This document shows positions 37,560 through 45,587 of a stretch of DNA of 63,552 bases, in pieces. Under the pieces are notes generated by a model. The model was given only the letters and a program-made list of their open reading frames with translations, did not search any database and was not told the DNA's origin. The DNA is from DATGSL01 sp964645585 (lineage in GTDB: Bacteria; Verrucomicrobiota; Verrucomicrobiia; Opitutales; T3Sed10-336): NCBI GenBank assembly GCA_964645585.1, contig CAZYAN010000022.1, positions 1 to 63,552 on the forward strand, in the 5' to 3' direction. The translations under genes were made by a program, and so were the position numbers. Position 1 is the stretch's first letter, and every line of letters starts with the position of its first letter.

Positions 37560-37831
37560 GCAATACACCGGATTCAGAAACCCCGGATGAGCTGGAGAAG
37601 CTCGCGATGCTGCTTCAGTCGCTGGGAGCGGAGGCGCCGGCGACACGTGTAATGGCGGCGCAAATACTCAAACGCGCCGATCAGCTTGCCGCGGAACGAG
37701 GCGCCTCCCGGTATGAGGCGATTGACTATCTTGTTCGTGTTACGATCGCGGGACGGGAAGGCCGCGTTTACGACGGTCCACTGCCGGGAAACCCGGCAAC
37801 CGTGCGGGCTGGCGGGCAGAAAAAAGGTTAG
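37556..37831 (+). CDS. Small hypothetical protein coupled to ygfZ
   Basis: A 91-residue, mostly helical, Glu/Ala-rich protein whose ATG overlaps the ygfZ stop as ATGA, so it is translationally coupled. It carries LGAEAPATRVMAAQILKRADQLA and a short basic tail. No signal peptide or membrane segment. I do not recognise a family. Coupling suggests a role linked to YgfZ, but this is only context. Confidence 0.7.
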   Translation: MSNTPDSETPDELEKLAMLLQSLGAEAPATRVMAAQILKRADQLAAERGASRYEAIDYLVRVTIAGREGRVYDGPLPGNPATVRAGGQKKG

Positions 37832-37921
37832 AGCCCGCGAACATTTTTGTTGACCTCCACCGGGATTTAAATTCCTGTTTGCCTCCATACCTTTGTAGAA
37901 TAACCCACTAAGGAGCATTGA

Positions 37922-38197
37922 ATGAACAAATCTGAATTGATCGCGGAAGTGCAGAAGAGCTTGGGTGATGACGCCTCCAGGGCCGCCGCCGAACGAGCCG
38001 TGGAGGGAGTGCTCGAAGGCATTAAGAAAGGGATCAAGAAGGACAAGGTTGTCCAACTGATCGGTTTTGGAACTTTCACCGTTGCCAAGCGCGCCGCACG
38101 CGAGGGCGTGAACCCCCGCACGAAGGAGAAGATCAAGATCAAAGCGTCGAAGACGGTCAAGTTTAAGCCAGGCGCTGGTCTGAAATCCGCCGTTTGA
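37922..38197 (+). CDS. HU-family nucleoid DNA-binding protein
   Basis: A 91-residue HU/IHF-type protein: MNKSELIAEVQKSLG at the N terminus, GFGTFTVAKRAAREGVNPRTK for the beta arm with its conserved RxGxNPxT/K tip, and a Lys-rich C terminus. It bends and compacts DNA as a dimer. A textbook ribosome-binding site, AAGGAG at 37910-37915, sits 6 bases before the ATG. A strong terminator follows. It is probably abundantly expressed and monocistronic. Confidence 0.97.
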   Translation: MNKSELIAEVQKSLGDDASRAAAERAVEGVLEGIKKGIKKDKVVQLIGFGTFTVAKRAAREGVNPRTKEKIKIKASKTVKFKPGAGLKSAV

Positions 38198-38223
38198 ATA
38201 CAACCAGAATCTTTTTAACAGAA

Positions 38224-38254
38224 AGCCCGCGAATGGAAGTTCGCGGGCTTTTTT
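38224..38254 (+). terminator. Rho-independent terminator of the HU gene
   Basis: Perfect 10-bp stem AGCCCGCGAA/TTCGCGGGCT with a 6-base loop and a T6 tail. It lies 26 bases after the HU stop and may also act weakly on the opposite strand for the prepilin peptidase gene. Confidence 0.93.
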
Positions 38255-38280
38255 GTATCCAAAATCCTTCTATCCGGCGT

Positions 38281-39195
38281 TCAGTTCTCCGGAGACAGGG
38301 GCGCGAAAAGGAGCGCGGCATTCGCGAAGTAGGCGTCGACCCACGGCGAGAAGAAGAGGAAATAGAGAAGGCCTCCAACCGCCAGCATCGGGCCGAACGG
38401 GATCATTTTGCCAAGGACAATATCTTGTTCCCCTTGCTTCCCCTCCGTCTTTCGAACGGGAAACAGGGGACGCAGCAGCATCGCGATCGCGAGCCCGATC
38501 GTGCCAATCACGGCGCCTCCAAACACCGAAAAGAGAGCGCCTTGCCAACCCGTGAATGCCCCGATTGCCCCGAGGAACTTCACATCTCCGAAGCCCATCG
38601 CCTCCTTTTTCAATACGATCTCAGCTAGCAGCGCAATCCAGAGAACCACCGCCGACCCAATCAAGAGTCCGACAATCGCGGTAAGTCCCGACCGAAGACT
38701 GTCGATCAGGCCAACCCCCGAATCGAAACCGTGCAGACCCGGCACAAGAAACGCGAGAATGACTCCGGCGACTGCCCCGCCGATGGTAAACCGGTCGGGA
38801 ATGATCATGTGATCGAGATCAATAAATGTCGCGCAGACAAGCAGCGCGCAGAAAAACATTCCGCAAAGGGCGACGAGCGGCGAGAACTTCACCCAGCAGA
38901 TGAGGAACAGGAGGCCGGTCAGAAATTCAATAAATGGATACCGAACACTGAAGGGAGCGCCGCAACACCGCGCCCGGCCGCGAAGCACAAGCCAGCTGAA
39001 GATCGGGATATTGTCATACCAGGCAATCGGCTGCCCGCACGCGCATGTCGAACCGGGCGTGACCACAGACCGTTCGGTCGGAATCCGGTAAATGCATACG
39101 TTCAAAAAGCTGCCGACGATCGCGCCGAAGATGAAGGCGATGATCTGAAAGATGATCGGGAACTGCTCGTTAACAGCTGCGTAGGCTTCGAACAT
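38281..39195 (-). CDS. Prepilin peptidase (A24A) / N-methyltransferase
   Basis: A 304-residue polytopic membrane protease that cleaves and N-methylates prepilins and pseudopilins. The N-terminal GAIVGSFLNVCIYRIPTE motif is typical, followed by a Cys-rich zinc segment (CACGQ, CCGAPF). The two catalytic Asp are in IDLDHMIIPD and GFGDVKFLG. About eight membrane helices are predicted. It would process the pseudopilins at 4766, 16391 and possibly 13091, and the pilus-like system at 46649-53052. Confidence 0.96.
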   Translation of the reverse strand: MFEAYAAVNEQFPIIFQIIAFIFGAIVGSFLNVCIYRIPTERSVVTPGSTCACGQPIAWYDNIPIFSWLVLRGRARCCGAPFSVRYPFIEFLTGLLFLICWVKFSPLVALCGMFFCALLVCATFIDLDHMIIPDRFTIGGAVAGVILAFLVPGLHGFDSGVGLIDSLRSGLTAIVGLLIGSAVVLWIALLAEIVLKKEAMGFGDVKFLGAIGAFTGWQGALFSVFGGAVIGTIGLAIAMLLRPLFPVRKTEGKQGEQDIVLGKMIPFGPMLAVGGLLYFLFFSPWVDAYFANAALLFAPLSPEN

Positions 39196-39249
39196 CGGGC
39201 TGGGGGATAAGGATACCTCCTGGACAACAAAATTGTGCCGGAGGCAGGG

Positions 39250-39813
39250 TCAGCCCTTCTCGCGCCCCAGATAGCTGCCATCCGCCGTGCTTATCCGAAT
39301 CAGCTCGCCTTCCTTGATGAACAGGGGAACCTGCACCACCAACCCCGTTTCGAGCGTTGCCGGCTTTTGGACGTTGCTCGCGGTATCGCCCCGCAGACCT
39401 TCAGGCGATTCCACAACCTTGAGCGTGACGGCGGACGGGAGTCGAATATCAACCGGCGCGTCGTCCACGAACAGAACCTCCACTTCCGCATTCGGGACGA
39501 GGTAATTTTTCGCGTCGCCGATCATGTGTTCCGGCAGCTCAACGGTCTCAAACGATTCCGGATCCATGAAAAACCACGTTCCCTGGTCCATATAACTGAA
39601 CTCGAGCTTTCGCTGGTCAGTCGTCAGGATCTCAATAGTTTCCGTGCTCGAAAACCGGACGGCGTTGCTCTTTCCGTTTCGCAAATTGCGGATGGTCGCC
39701 TGAACGAACGCGCGCAGGTTGCCGGGCGTCCGGTGGATAACGTCGAGGACGAGATGAGGATCGTTATTGTAATTAATTACGTTCCCCTTGCGGATGTCGT
39801 TGGCTTGCGGCAT
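39250..39813 (-). CDS. efp: Elongation factor P
   Basis: A 187-residue protein that rescues ribosomes stalled on polyproline. The three-domain EF-P pattern is clear: MPQANDIRKGNVI, the AFVQATIRNLRNG KOW-like strand, and a C-terminal TGLVVQVPLFIKEGELIRIST. The loop-tip position that is Lys or Arg in most bacteria is Asn here (TPGNLRAF, Asn32), so the usual lysylation or rhamnosylation cannot occur at that residue. Its promoter may be at 39843-39872. Confidence 0.97.
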   Translation of the reverse strand: MPQANDIRKGNVINYNNDPHLVLDVIHRTPGNLRAFVQATIRNLRNGKSNAVRFSSTETIEILTTDQRKLEFSYMDQGTWFFMDPESFETVELPEHMIGDAKNYLVPNAEVEVLFVDDAPVDIRLPSAVTLKVVESPEGLRGDTASNVQKPATLETGLVVQVPLFIKEGELIRISTADGSYLGREKG

Positions 39814-39842
39814 AGCATTTGAAAATTCTGTTGGAAAAGCCG

Positions 39843-39872
39843 AAAGTATCGGTCGGCAGCTTGTCCTGTCAA
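39843..39872 (-). promoter_or_regulatory. Predicted sigma70 promoter of efp
   Basis: On the minus strand TTGACA (39872-39867) is a perfect -35, followed by a 17-base spacer and ATACTT (39849-39844) as a weak -10. The start of efp is 30 bases further. The -35 lies inside an inverted repeat, CTTGTC and GACAAG. Confidence 0.5.
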
Positions 39873-40153
39873 CCTGACAAGGCTGTTTCCGGACTCCGGC
39901 AGTCAGTGGACGTTTGCCATCGTCCCGCGAATCTCTCCTTAAGAAGATGGCAGTGCCCCGGCATCACGTGTTCGTGCCCCGACCGCCCGCGAGGGGCGGA
40001 TGGCGCGAGAATAAGGCTGGATTACGCAGTGGACGCGGCGTTTCGCCGGATTGTTATGCGGATCAACGGCTGGAAACGCTGCCACATTTTCCTCTATTCA
40101 CACCATTTCCACTCGAGCCCGGTGCTGAGAAAACGAGATGCCGGGCAGCGACC
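39873..40153. other. Non-coding interval with repeat copy 2
   Basis: No gene is visible in the roughly 280 bases between the efp promoter and the end of the thymidine-phosphorylase-like gene. The part around 40050-40098 resembles the dispersed repeat at 21507 and 59054. Confidence 0.5.
40050..40098 (+). repeat. Dispersed intergenic repeat, copy 2
   Basis: The core GCGGATCAACGGCTGGAAAC followed by GCTGCCAC and a T-rich stretch matches the middle of the copies at 21507-21610 and 59054-59158. It lies in a gene-free interval. Confidence 0.55.
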
Positions 40154-41497
40154 TTACGCGACGCGCTCGACGATTAACTGGGTCGGATTGGGACGCTTCG
40201 GAGCCAACCGGTAGGCCGCCTTGAAGTATTCCAAGGCGCTTTCGAGCTTCGCCTCGTCATTGTAATGAATCATCATCAACGGCTCGCCCTGTTTCACCTG
40301 CGCGCCGACCTTCTTGATTTCGGAAACGCCGACCGCATGGTCGATCTTCGCGGCACCGCCATCACGGCCCGCGCCAAGGAGGCTGACGCCCCGGGCGATC
40401 ATTGCGGCGTTGATCGTATGGACGTAGCCGCGTTTCGGCGCGGGAAGCTTCCGGATGTGTTTGGCCTCAGGGAACTTGTCCGGATTATCGATATAGCTCG
40501 TATTTCCTCCTTGAGCCGCGACCATCTCCTTAAATTTCTCGAGCGCGCTGCCGTCCTTCAAGTGGCGCTGCACAGTCTGCTTCGCCGAGAGTGTCGACCC
40601 GGCAACACCGGCCAGACGAACGATTTCCATGCCGAGTTTCAGGACAAGTTCCTGCAAATCTTCGGGACCTTCGCCCTTGAGCAACTGAATAGCTTCGCGT
40701 ACTTCGAGGGCGGTTCCAACTGTATCTCCGAGCGGCTGGTTCATATCGGTGACCAGGGCGACGCAGCGGCGTTTCATCGACCGGCCGACACGCGTCATAG
40801 ACCGGGCAAGCTGCCGGGCCTGTTCGATGTCCCGGACAAACGAACCGTTGCCCCACTTCACGTCGATGACGAGACCTTCGGACCCTTCGGCGAGCTTTTT
40901 ACTCAGGACGCCGCCCGTGATCAGCGGAAGGCTCTGAATGGTTGCCGTTGCGTTCCGCAGTTCGTACAAGACCGCTTCAGCCGGTGAAATTTCTTTGCTC
41001 TGCTTCGTGATCGCGCAATTGATATTCGTCAGCTGCTTGACGAACTTGTCGATCGACAGATTCGTGTTGATCCCTGGAATCGCGCTGAGCTTGTCGAGGG
41101 TGCTGATGACAAAATCCTCGTCGACCCCGCACATCATCGGAACAACAACGCCGCTTGCCGCCGCGAGCGGGACCAAGACCATCGATGTTTTATCGCCGAC
41201 TCCGCCGGTCGAGTATTTGTCGATCTTCGGCTTCGAAATCTTAGAAAGATCGATCACCTCCCCGGACAGCATCATCTCCTCGGTCAACGTCGCGGTCTCC
41301 TGCGCCGACATGCCTTGGAAATAAATCGCCATCGCCAGCGCGGCCATCTGGAAGCGCGGCATCTCGCCATCAAGCATCGAGTCGATTATGTATCGGATCT
41401 CCTCCTGGCTGAACTCGCCGCCATCCCGCTTCTTCTCAATCAGATAAGAATACGACGGCTTAATAAATTTACGCCCGGGAATTGCTTTTTTTCTCAT
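40154..41497 (-). CDS. Divergent thymidine/pyrimidine-nucleoside phosphorylase homologue
   Basis: A 447-residue protein with the clear DeoA/Pdp fold: an N-terminal helical domain, DKYSTGGVGDKTS, LYELRNATAT, KLAEGSEGLVIDVKWGNGSF, LVTDMNQPLGDTVG and a C-terminal domain. Several active-site positions differ from E. coli numbering: His85 is Tyr (KHS to KYS), Ser113 and the SGRGLGHTGG loop are replaced by CGVDEDFVIS, and Ser186 is Gly. Tyr168, Arg171 and Lys190 are kept. It may bind a different nucleoside or base, or be regulatory. The 1-bp-shifted alternative of this loop does not restore the canonical motif. Confidence 0.9.
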   Translation of the reverse strand: MRKKAIPGRKFIKPSYSYLIEKKRDGGEFSQEEIRYIIDSMLDGEMPRFQMAALAMAIYFQGMSAQETATLTEEMMLSGEVIDLSKISKPKIDKYSTGGVGDKTSMVLVPLAAASGVVVPMMCGVDEDFVISTLDKLSAIPGINTNLSIDKFVKQLTNINCAITKQSKEISPAEAVLYELRNATATIQSLPLITGGVLSKKLAEGSEGLVIDVKWGNGSFVRDIEQARQLARSMTRVGRSMKRRCVALVTDMNQPLGDTVGTALEVREAIQLLKGEGPEDLQELVLKLGMEIVRLAGVAGSTLSAKQTVQRHLKDGSALEKFKEMVAAQGGNTSYIDNPDKFPEAKHIRKLPAPKRGYVHTINAAMIARGVSLLGAGRDGGAAKIDHAVGVSEIKKVGAQVKQGEPLMMIHYNDEAKLESALEYFKAAYRLAPKRPNPTQLIVERVA

Positions 41498-41517
41498 ACT
41501 TTCGGTGTCTTACAGGC

Positions 41518-41540
41518 ACGTTAGTAACAATACTAAACGT
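41518..41540. promoter_or_regulatory. Inverted repeat upstream of the thymidine-phosphorylase-like gene
   Basis: ACGTTAGTA-ACAA-TACTAAACGT is a near-perfect inverted repeat with one base missing in the left arm, 20 bases ahead of the start at 41497. A regulator-binding site is plausible. Confidence 0.4.
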
Positions 41541-41642
41541 AAGCCGCTAATCATAAAATGATTGCACCCGGAGTGTCGAGATTTTTTTTAAAAAAAGCGA
41601 TTGCGGCCCAAAAGAAAGTTTAATAATGGGCGCCGCCCCGGC

Positions 41643-42677
41643 TCAAGCCGGCTGCTGCTGGGAGATGCAATGGAGCGCTCCCAGGCCGAGAACGAGATCT
41701 ACACAATCGATCGGGACAACCTCCCTTCCGGGGAAGCATTCCCGAAGAACTTCCATCGCAAGGCCGTCCCGGTCTGGCTGGCGAAACACCGGAAGCAAAA
41801 CCGCATCGTTGATCACCAGATAATTCGCGTAGCTTGCCGGCAGCCTTTCCCCGTCACAGAAAACAGGCTCCGGCATCGGCAAAGTCCGGATTTCAAATGG
41901 GGCGCCTCCTCGGGTTCGAAACGCGCGAAGACGTTCGAGGTTCTCCCGGAGAGTCGCATAATTGGGATCCTTCTCATTCTCCTCAACAACCGTCACAATA
42001 GCGTCGGGACGATAAAACCGGGTGATGTCATCAATGTGCCCATCCGTGTCATCGCCGACAATTCCGTCATGCAGCCAAAGGATCCGGTCGACCCCGAGAT
42101 TCTGCCGAAGATTTTCCTCGATCTCCTCGCGCCGCAAACGCGGATTCCGGTTCTTGTTCAGGAGGCAGGCTTCCGTGGTCAGCAATTGTCCCGTGCCGTC
42201 GACTTCAATCGAGCCGCCCTCCAGCACCATCGGGATGGCGAACCGCCGGAGGCCGAGGGCATCCGCGATGCGCCGCGGAATCCGGTTGTCGTCATCAAAT
42301 GGCGGATACTTTTCCCCCCAAGCGTTGTACTCCCAGTCGGTGATCGCTACTTCACCGGTTTTGTCATTTTTAACAAAGATCGGTCCGTGATCGCGACACC
42401 AACTGTCATTGATTGGATGATCAAACAGTTCAACCCGGCCGAGGTCCGCCCGCGCGGAACGCAGCAACTGGAGAGCCGCCGGCTGACGGGATTTCTCGCA
42501 GTTGATCCGCACCTTTTCGAAACGCGAAATCACCGCGGCGATCTCCGCGAACCTCTCCGGGATCGGTTCAAAATGGCCTGGCCAAGTTTCACGGTTGACC
42601 GGCCAAGAAAGCCAGACAGCCTCCTGCCGCTCCCATTCAGCGGGTGCACGGAATCCAAGAGACGCGGGTGTATCCAT
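41643..42677 (-). CDS. aguA: Agmatine deiminase
   Basis: A 344-residue enzyme of the peptidyl-arginine-deiminase superfamily that converts agmatine to N-carbamoylputrescine. Key segments are PAEWERQEAVWLSWP, NDSWCRDHGPIFV, LEGGSIEVDG, GDDTDGHIDDITRF and the catalytic Cys in GALHCISQQQP. ATG 42677 fits the family better than TTG 42692. It follows aguB after 31 bases; together they make putrescine from agmatine. Confidence 0.96.
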   Translation of the reverse strand: MDTPASLGFRAPAEWERQEAVWLSWPVNRETWPGHFEPIPERFAEIAAVISRFEKVRINCEKSRQPAALQLLRSARADLGRVELFDHPINDSWCRDHGPIFVKNDKTGEVAITDWEYNAWGEKYPPFDDDNRIPRRIADALGLRRFAIPMVLEGGSIEVDGTGQLLTTEACLLNKNRNPRLRREEIEENLRQNLGVDRILWLHDGIVGDDTDGHIDDITRFYRPDAIVTVVEENEKDPNYATLRENLERLRAFRTRGGAPFEIRTLPMPEPVFCDGERLPASYANYLVINDAVLLPVFRQPDRDGLAMEVLRECFPGREVVPIDCVDLVLGLGALHCISQQQPA

Positions 42678-42708
42678 CAGGGAATTACGCAAGACGCGCT
42701 CGGATTCA

Positions 42709-43569
42709 TCAGTCGATGAAACGCTTTTCCAAATCGCTGTACGTTTCGATGCGCCGATCGCGGAAGAACGGCCAGTTGCACCGCACCTCGTCGATCAGGT
42801 CCAGATCGCAAGTAACATGCAGTATCTCCTCCTGATTGACTGCCGCTTTTCCGATGATCTGCCCATACGGATTGGCCGCGAACGATTGTCCCCAGAAATC
42901 CACAGGTCCTTCCGTGCCGGTCCGATTGGGGACGAGGACGTAACAGCCATTCGCGACGGCATGGCCCCGCTGCACCGTTTCCCAAGCCGTGTGCTGCGCT
43001 TCGCCATACTGTTCTTTTTCCGCGCGAATCCACCCGATCGCTGTCGGGTAAAAAAGCATTTGAGCGCCCGAGAGCGCAGTCAATCGCGCCGCTTCCGGGT
43101 ACCACTGGTCCCAGCAAATGAGCACGCCGATCCGGCCGAACGCGGTCTCCCACGTCCGGTAGCCCAGGTCGCCCGGCGTAAAATAATATTTTTCGTAAAA
43201 AAGCGGGTCGTCCGGAATGTGCATCTTCCGGTACTTGCCCAGGTAGCGCCCGTCCGCGTCGATCACCGCTGTCGTGTTGTGGTAGATTCCGGGGGCGCGT
43301 TTCTCAAAAAGAGACGCGATGATGACGCATCCGCAATCGGCCGCCACCCGTGAGAGTGTCTCGGTCGTCGGACCGGGCACCGGTTCAGCCAATTGAAAAA
43401 GAGAGGCGTCCTCCTTTTGACAAAAGTACGGTGTCAAAAACAACTCCTGGAGGCAAACGACCTTCGCGCCGGCGGTCGCGGCTTCGCGGATACGCGTGAT
43501 CGATCGATTGAGATTTTCCTGTTTATCCGGCGAACTGCGCGCCTGAACCAGAGCGACTGGGACTTTCAT
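42709..43569 (-). CDS. aguB: N-carbamoylputrescine amidase
   Basis: A 286-residue nitrilase-superfamily enzyme that hydrolyses N-carbamoylputrescine to putrescine, CO2 and ammonia. The Glu-Lys-Cys triad is in CLQELFLTPYF, YRKMHIPDDP and LICWDQWYPE. It sits between hisG (13 bases upstream) and aguA on the same strand, so hisG-aguB-aguA may be one transcript. Confidence 0.96.
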   Translation of the reverse strand: MKVPVALVQARSSPDKQENLNRSITRIREAATAGAKVVCLQELFLTPYFCQKEDASLFQLAEPVPGPTTETLSRVAADCGCVIIASLFEKRAPGIYHNTTAVIDADGRYLGKYRKMHIPDDPLFYEKYYFTPGDLGYRTWETAFGRIGVLICWDQWYPEAARLTALSGAQMLFYPTAIGWIRAEKEQYGEAQHTAWETVQRGHAVANGCYVLVPNRTGTEGPVDFWGQSFAANPYGQIIGKAAVNQEEILHVTCDLDLIDEVRCNWPFFRDRRIETYSDLEKRFID

Positions 43570-43582
43570 GCCTGCAATGAGG

Positions 43583-44470
43583 TCAATAAACGACTTTATT
43601 CAAGGGATATTCGATAATCCCTTCCGCACCCATTTCTTTCAACTGCGGAATGATCTCACGACCCACCTTCTCGTCGATGATCGTCTCCAGCGCGACCCAA
43701 TCCGAGCCGCTCAATGGGGAGACCGTCGGGTTTCGCAGCGAGGGAAGCGCATCGATCAAAGCCTGCACCTGACCCTGCGGCGCGTTCATCTTGAGTCCGA
43801 CCTTTCCCTGCGCTTCCAAGGCCGCCTTGAGAAGCAGCGCGATCCGCTCGATCTTTTTTCGCTTGGCCGGGTCCTCCCAGCTCGCGCGATTGGCAATGAA
43901 CTTGGTGTTCGTCTCGACGAGAGTCTCCACGATCCGCAGCTTGTTCGCCCGAAGCGATCCGCCGGTTTCGGTAAGATCCACAATCGCATCAACCAGATCG
44001 GGAACCTTCACTTCCGTCGCTCCCCACGAGAACTCGACTTCCGCGTTCACCTTCCGGCTGGCCAGGAAGTTCCGGGTGATGTTGACGACCTCGGTAGCGA
44101 TCCGTTTCCCTTCCAGGTCCTCGACTTTCCGGATCGGCGAGTCCTCCGGCACCGCGAGAACCCAGCGTGAAACTACGGTAGAGGCGCGGCTGTAAATCAA
44201 ATCGCAAACTTCGACCACATCCGAATCATTCTCAAGGATCCAGTCGCGGCCCGTCAGGCCGCAGTCGAAATATCCATGCTCGACGTAACGGCTGATCTCT
44301 TGCGCACGAACGAATCGACCGTCCAGTTCCGGGTCATCAATCGCCGGTTTGTAGGATCGCAAACTCGTCCTGACGTTGAAGCCGGCCTTGTCGAAAAGGT
44401 TGAGTGTGGCATCCTGCAGACTCCCCTTCGGAAAGCCGATCATAAGCAATGGCTGGTTACTCTGCGACAC
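43583..44470 (-). CDS. hisG: ATP phosphoribosyltransferase (long form)
   Basis: A 295-residue enzyme of the long HisG type that starts histidine synthesis by joining ATP and PRPP. Segments GFPKGSLQDATLNLFDKAG, CGLTGRDWI, RIATEVVNITRNF and DLTETGGSLRANKLRI are typical. The C-terminal regulatory domain (about 220-295) confirms the long form, which does not need HisZ. Start is GTG 44470, and the gene lies directly upstream of aguB. Confidence 0.96.
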   Translation of the reverse strand: MSQSNQPLLMIGFPKGSLQDATLNLFDKAGFNVRTSLRSYKPAIDDPELDGRFVRAQEISRYVEHGYFDCGLTGRDWILENDSDVVEVCDLIYSRASTVVSRWVLAVPEDSPIRKVEDLEGKRIATEVVNITRNFLASRKVNAEVEFSWGATEVKVPDLVDAIVDLTETGGSLRANKLRIVETLVETNTKFIANRASWEDPAKRKKIERIALLLKAALEAQGKVGLKMNAPQGQVQALIDALPSLRNPTVSPLSGSDWVALETIIDEKVGREIIPQLKEMGAEGIIEYPLNKVVY

Positions 44471-44746
44471 CCAGCCAACACACTCGTTAACCGCCGTGCA
44501 GACAAGCCATTTCTTTTGACAAGACCGTGGCGGATTCTAAGCTCCCTCCAAATGAAGCTCCATGCTGTCAGTTCAGCCCTTGTCGGGCGGCACAGGGCAA
44601 GCGCCTCAGGAAAGCGCGGAGGAAGGCAAGTGGAATCTCCACGTCTCTGCCTTCGTCCCCGAACCAGGCCGCATGGTCTTTCATCGTCACCTCGTGCCGC
44701 TGGAGCACGGTCAACGTTCGAGTCAACATCGCAAGCTTCTGTCGCT

Positions 44747-45508
44747 ATGAGCACCCCAAAGCCGTTTATTGTTGTCGTTGAGGATGAGAAGGAATTGGCC
44801 AGCTTGACTGCTGAGCGCCTTGAAGCGGCCGGGATGAACACACTGATCTGCAATGTCGGTTCCCACGCACTGCGATTCTTGGAAAAGAATTTTGCCAACC
44901 TGCTTCTTCTCGATCTTGGATTGCCCGACCGCGATGGTTTCTCGCTGGTCGAAGACCTGAAAAAGCGCGACATCCATGTTCCCACCATTTTTGTAACTGG
45001 AAACAACTCGGAGGTTGATATCGTCAAGGGTCTCAGCATGGGCGGTGATGACTACATCACCAAGCCCTTCCGTTTCAATGAACTGATCGCTCGCATCCAC
45101 GCGGTTCTCCGACGCACGGAAACTTCGTCCGACCATAAGGTGACCAAAAACGCGAGCGTCACCGAGGAGCCCTTCGAATTCTGCGGCGCCGAGATTAATC
45201 CGCAGCGCATGGAGGTCACTTTTCCCAATGAGAACACCGTGAAACTCGGACGGAAGGACCTCGGCATTCTGACCTACCTTTGGAAACACCAGGGCGTCGT
45301 CCTGACGCGTAAAAGTCTGATTCACTCGGTCTGGGGCATCCACGCCGACGTTCGCAGCCGATCCCTCGATCAATACATCGTCAGAATCCGGGACAACTTT
45401 ACCCAAAACGGCTGCGACCTGACTCCGTTCAACACCATTCACGGAGTTGGCTACATCTACGATCCCGAGAACACTTCCGGAAAGACACGGCAGGACACCC
45501 GCAACTGA
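44747..45508 (+). CDS. OmpR/PhoB-family response regulator
   Basis: A 253-residue regulator with a receiver domain (about 1-120: VEDEKELA, the phospho-acceptor Asp in LLLLDLGLPDRDGF, the Lys in YITKPF) and a winged-helix DNA-binding domain (about 145-240: LTRKSLIHSVWG, RSLDQYIVRIRDNF). ATG 44747 begins the conserved receiver; the frame is open to 44276 but overlaps hisG. No histidine kinase gene is adjacent, so the partner is elsewhere. It is preceded by a 276-bp non-coding stretch with a possible TTGACA at 44517. Confidence 0.95.
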   Translation: MSTPKPFIVVVEDEKELASLTAERLEAAGMNTLICNVGSHALRFLEKNFANLLLLDLGLPDRDGFSLVEDLKKRDIHVPTIFVTGNNSEVDIVKGLSMGGDDYITKPFRFNELIARIHAVLRRTETSSDHKVTKNASVTEEPFEFCGAEINPQRMEVTFPNENTVKLGRKDLGILTYLWKHQGVVLTRKSLIHSVWGIHADVRSRSLDQYIVRIRDNFTQNGCDLTPFNTIHGVGYIYDPENTSGKTRQDTRN

Positions 45509-45587
45509 TTTCCTTTCGGGCTGCCCGAGTGGCAATCCCGCAGCGACCGGTCCTTCGTGATTGCGAAGCCGAATCCGGATCGACGAA

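Noticed and set aside
41060..41170. Local frameshift explanation for the altered phosphorylase loop
   Set aside because: Reading the other frames gives only a chance GR match and not the SGRGLGHTGG loop; other active-site positions also differ.
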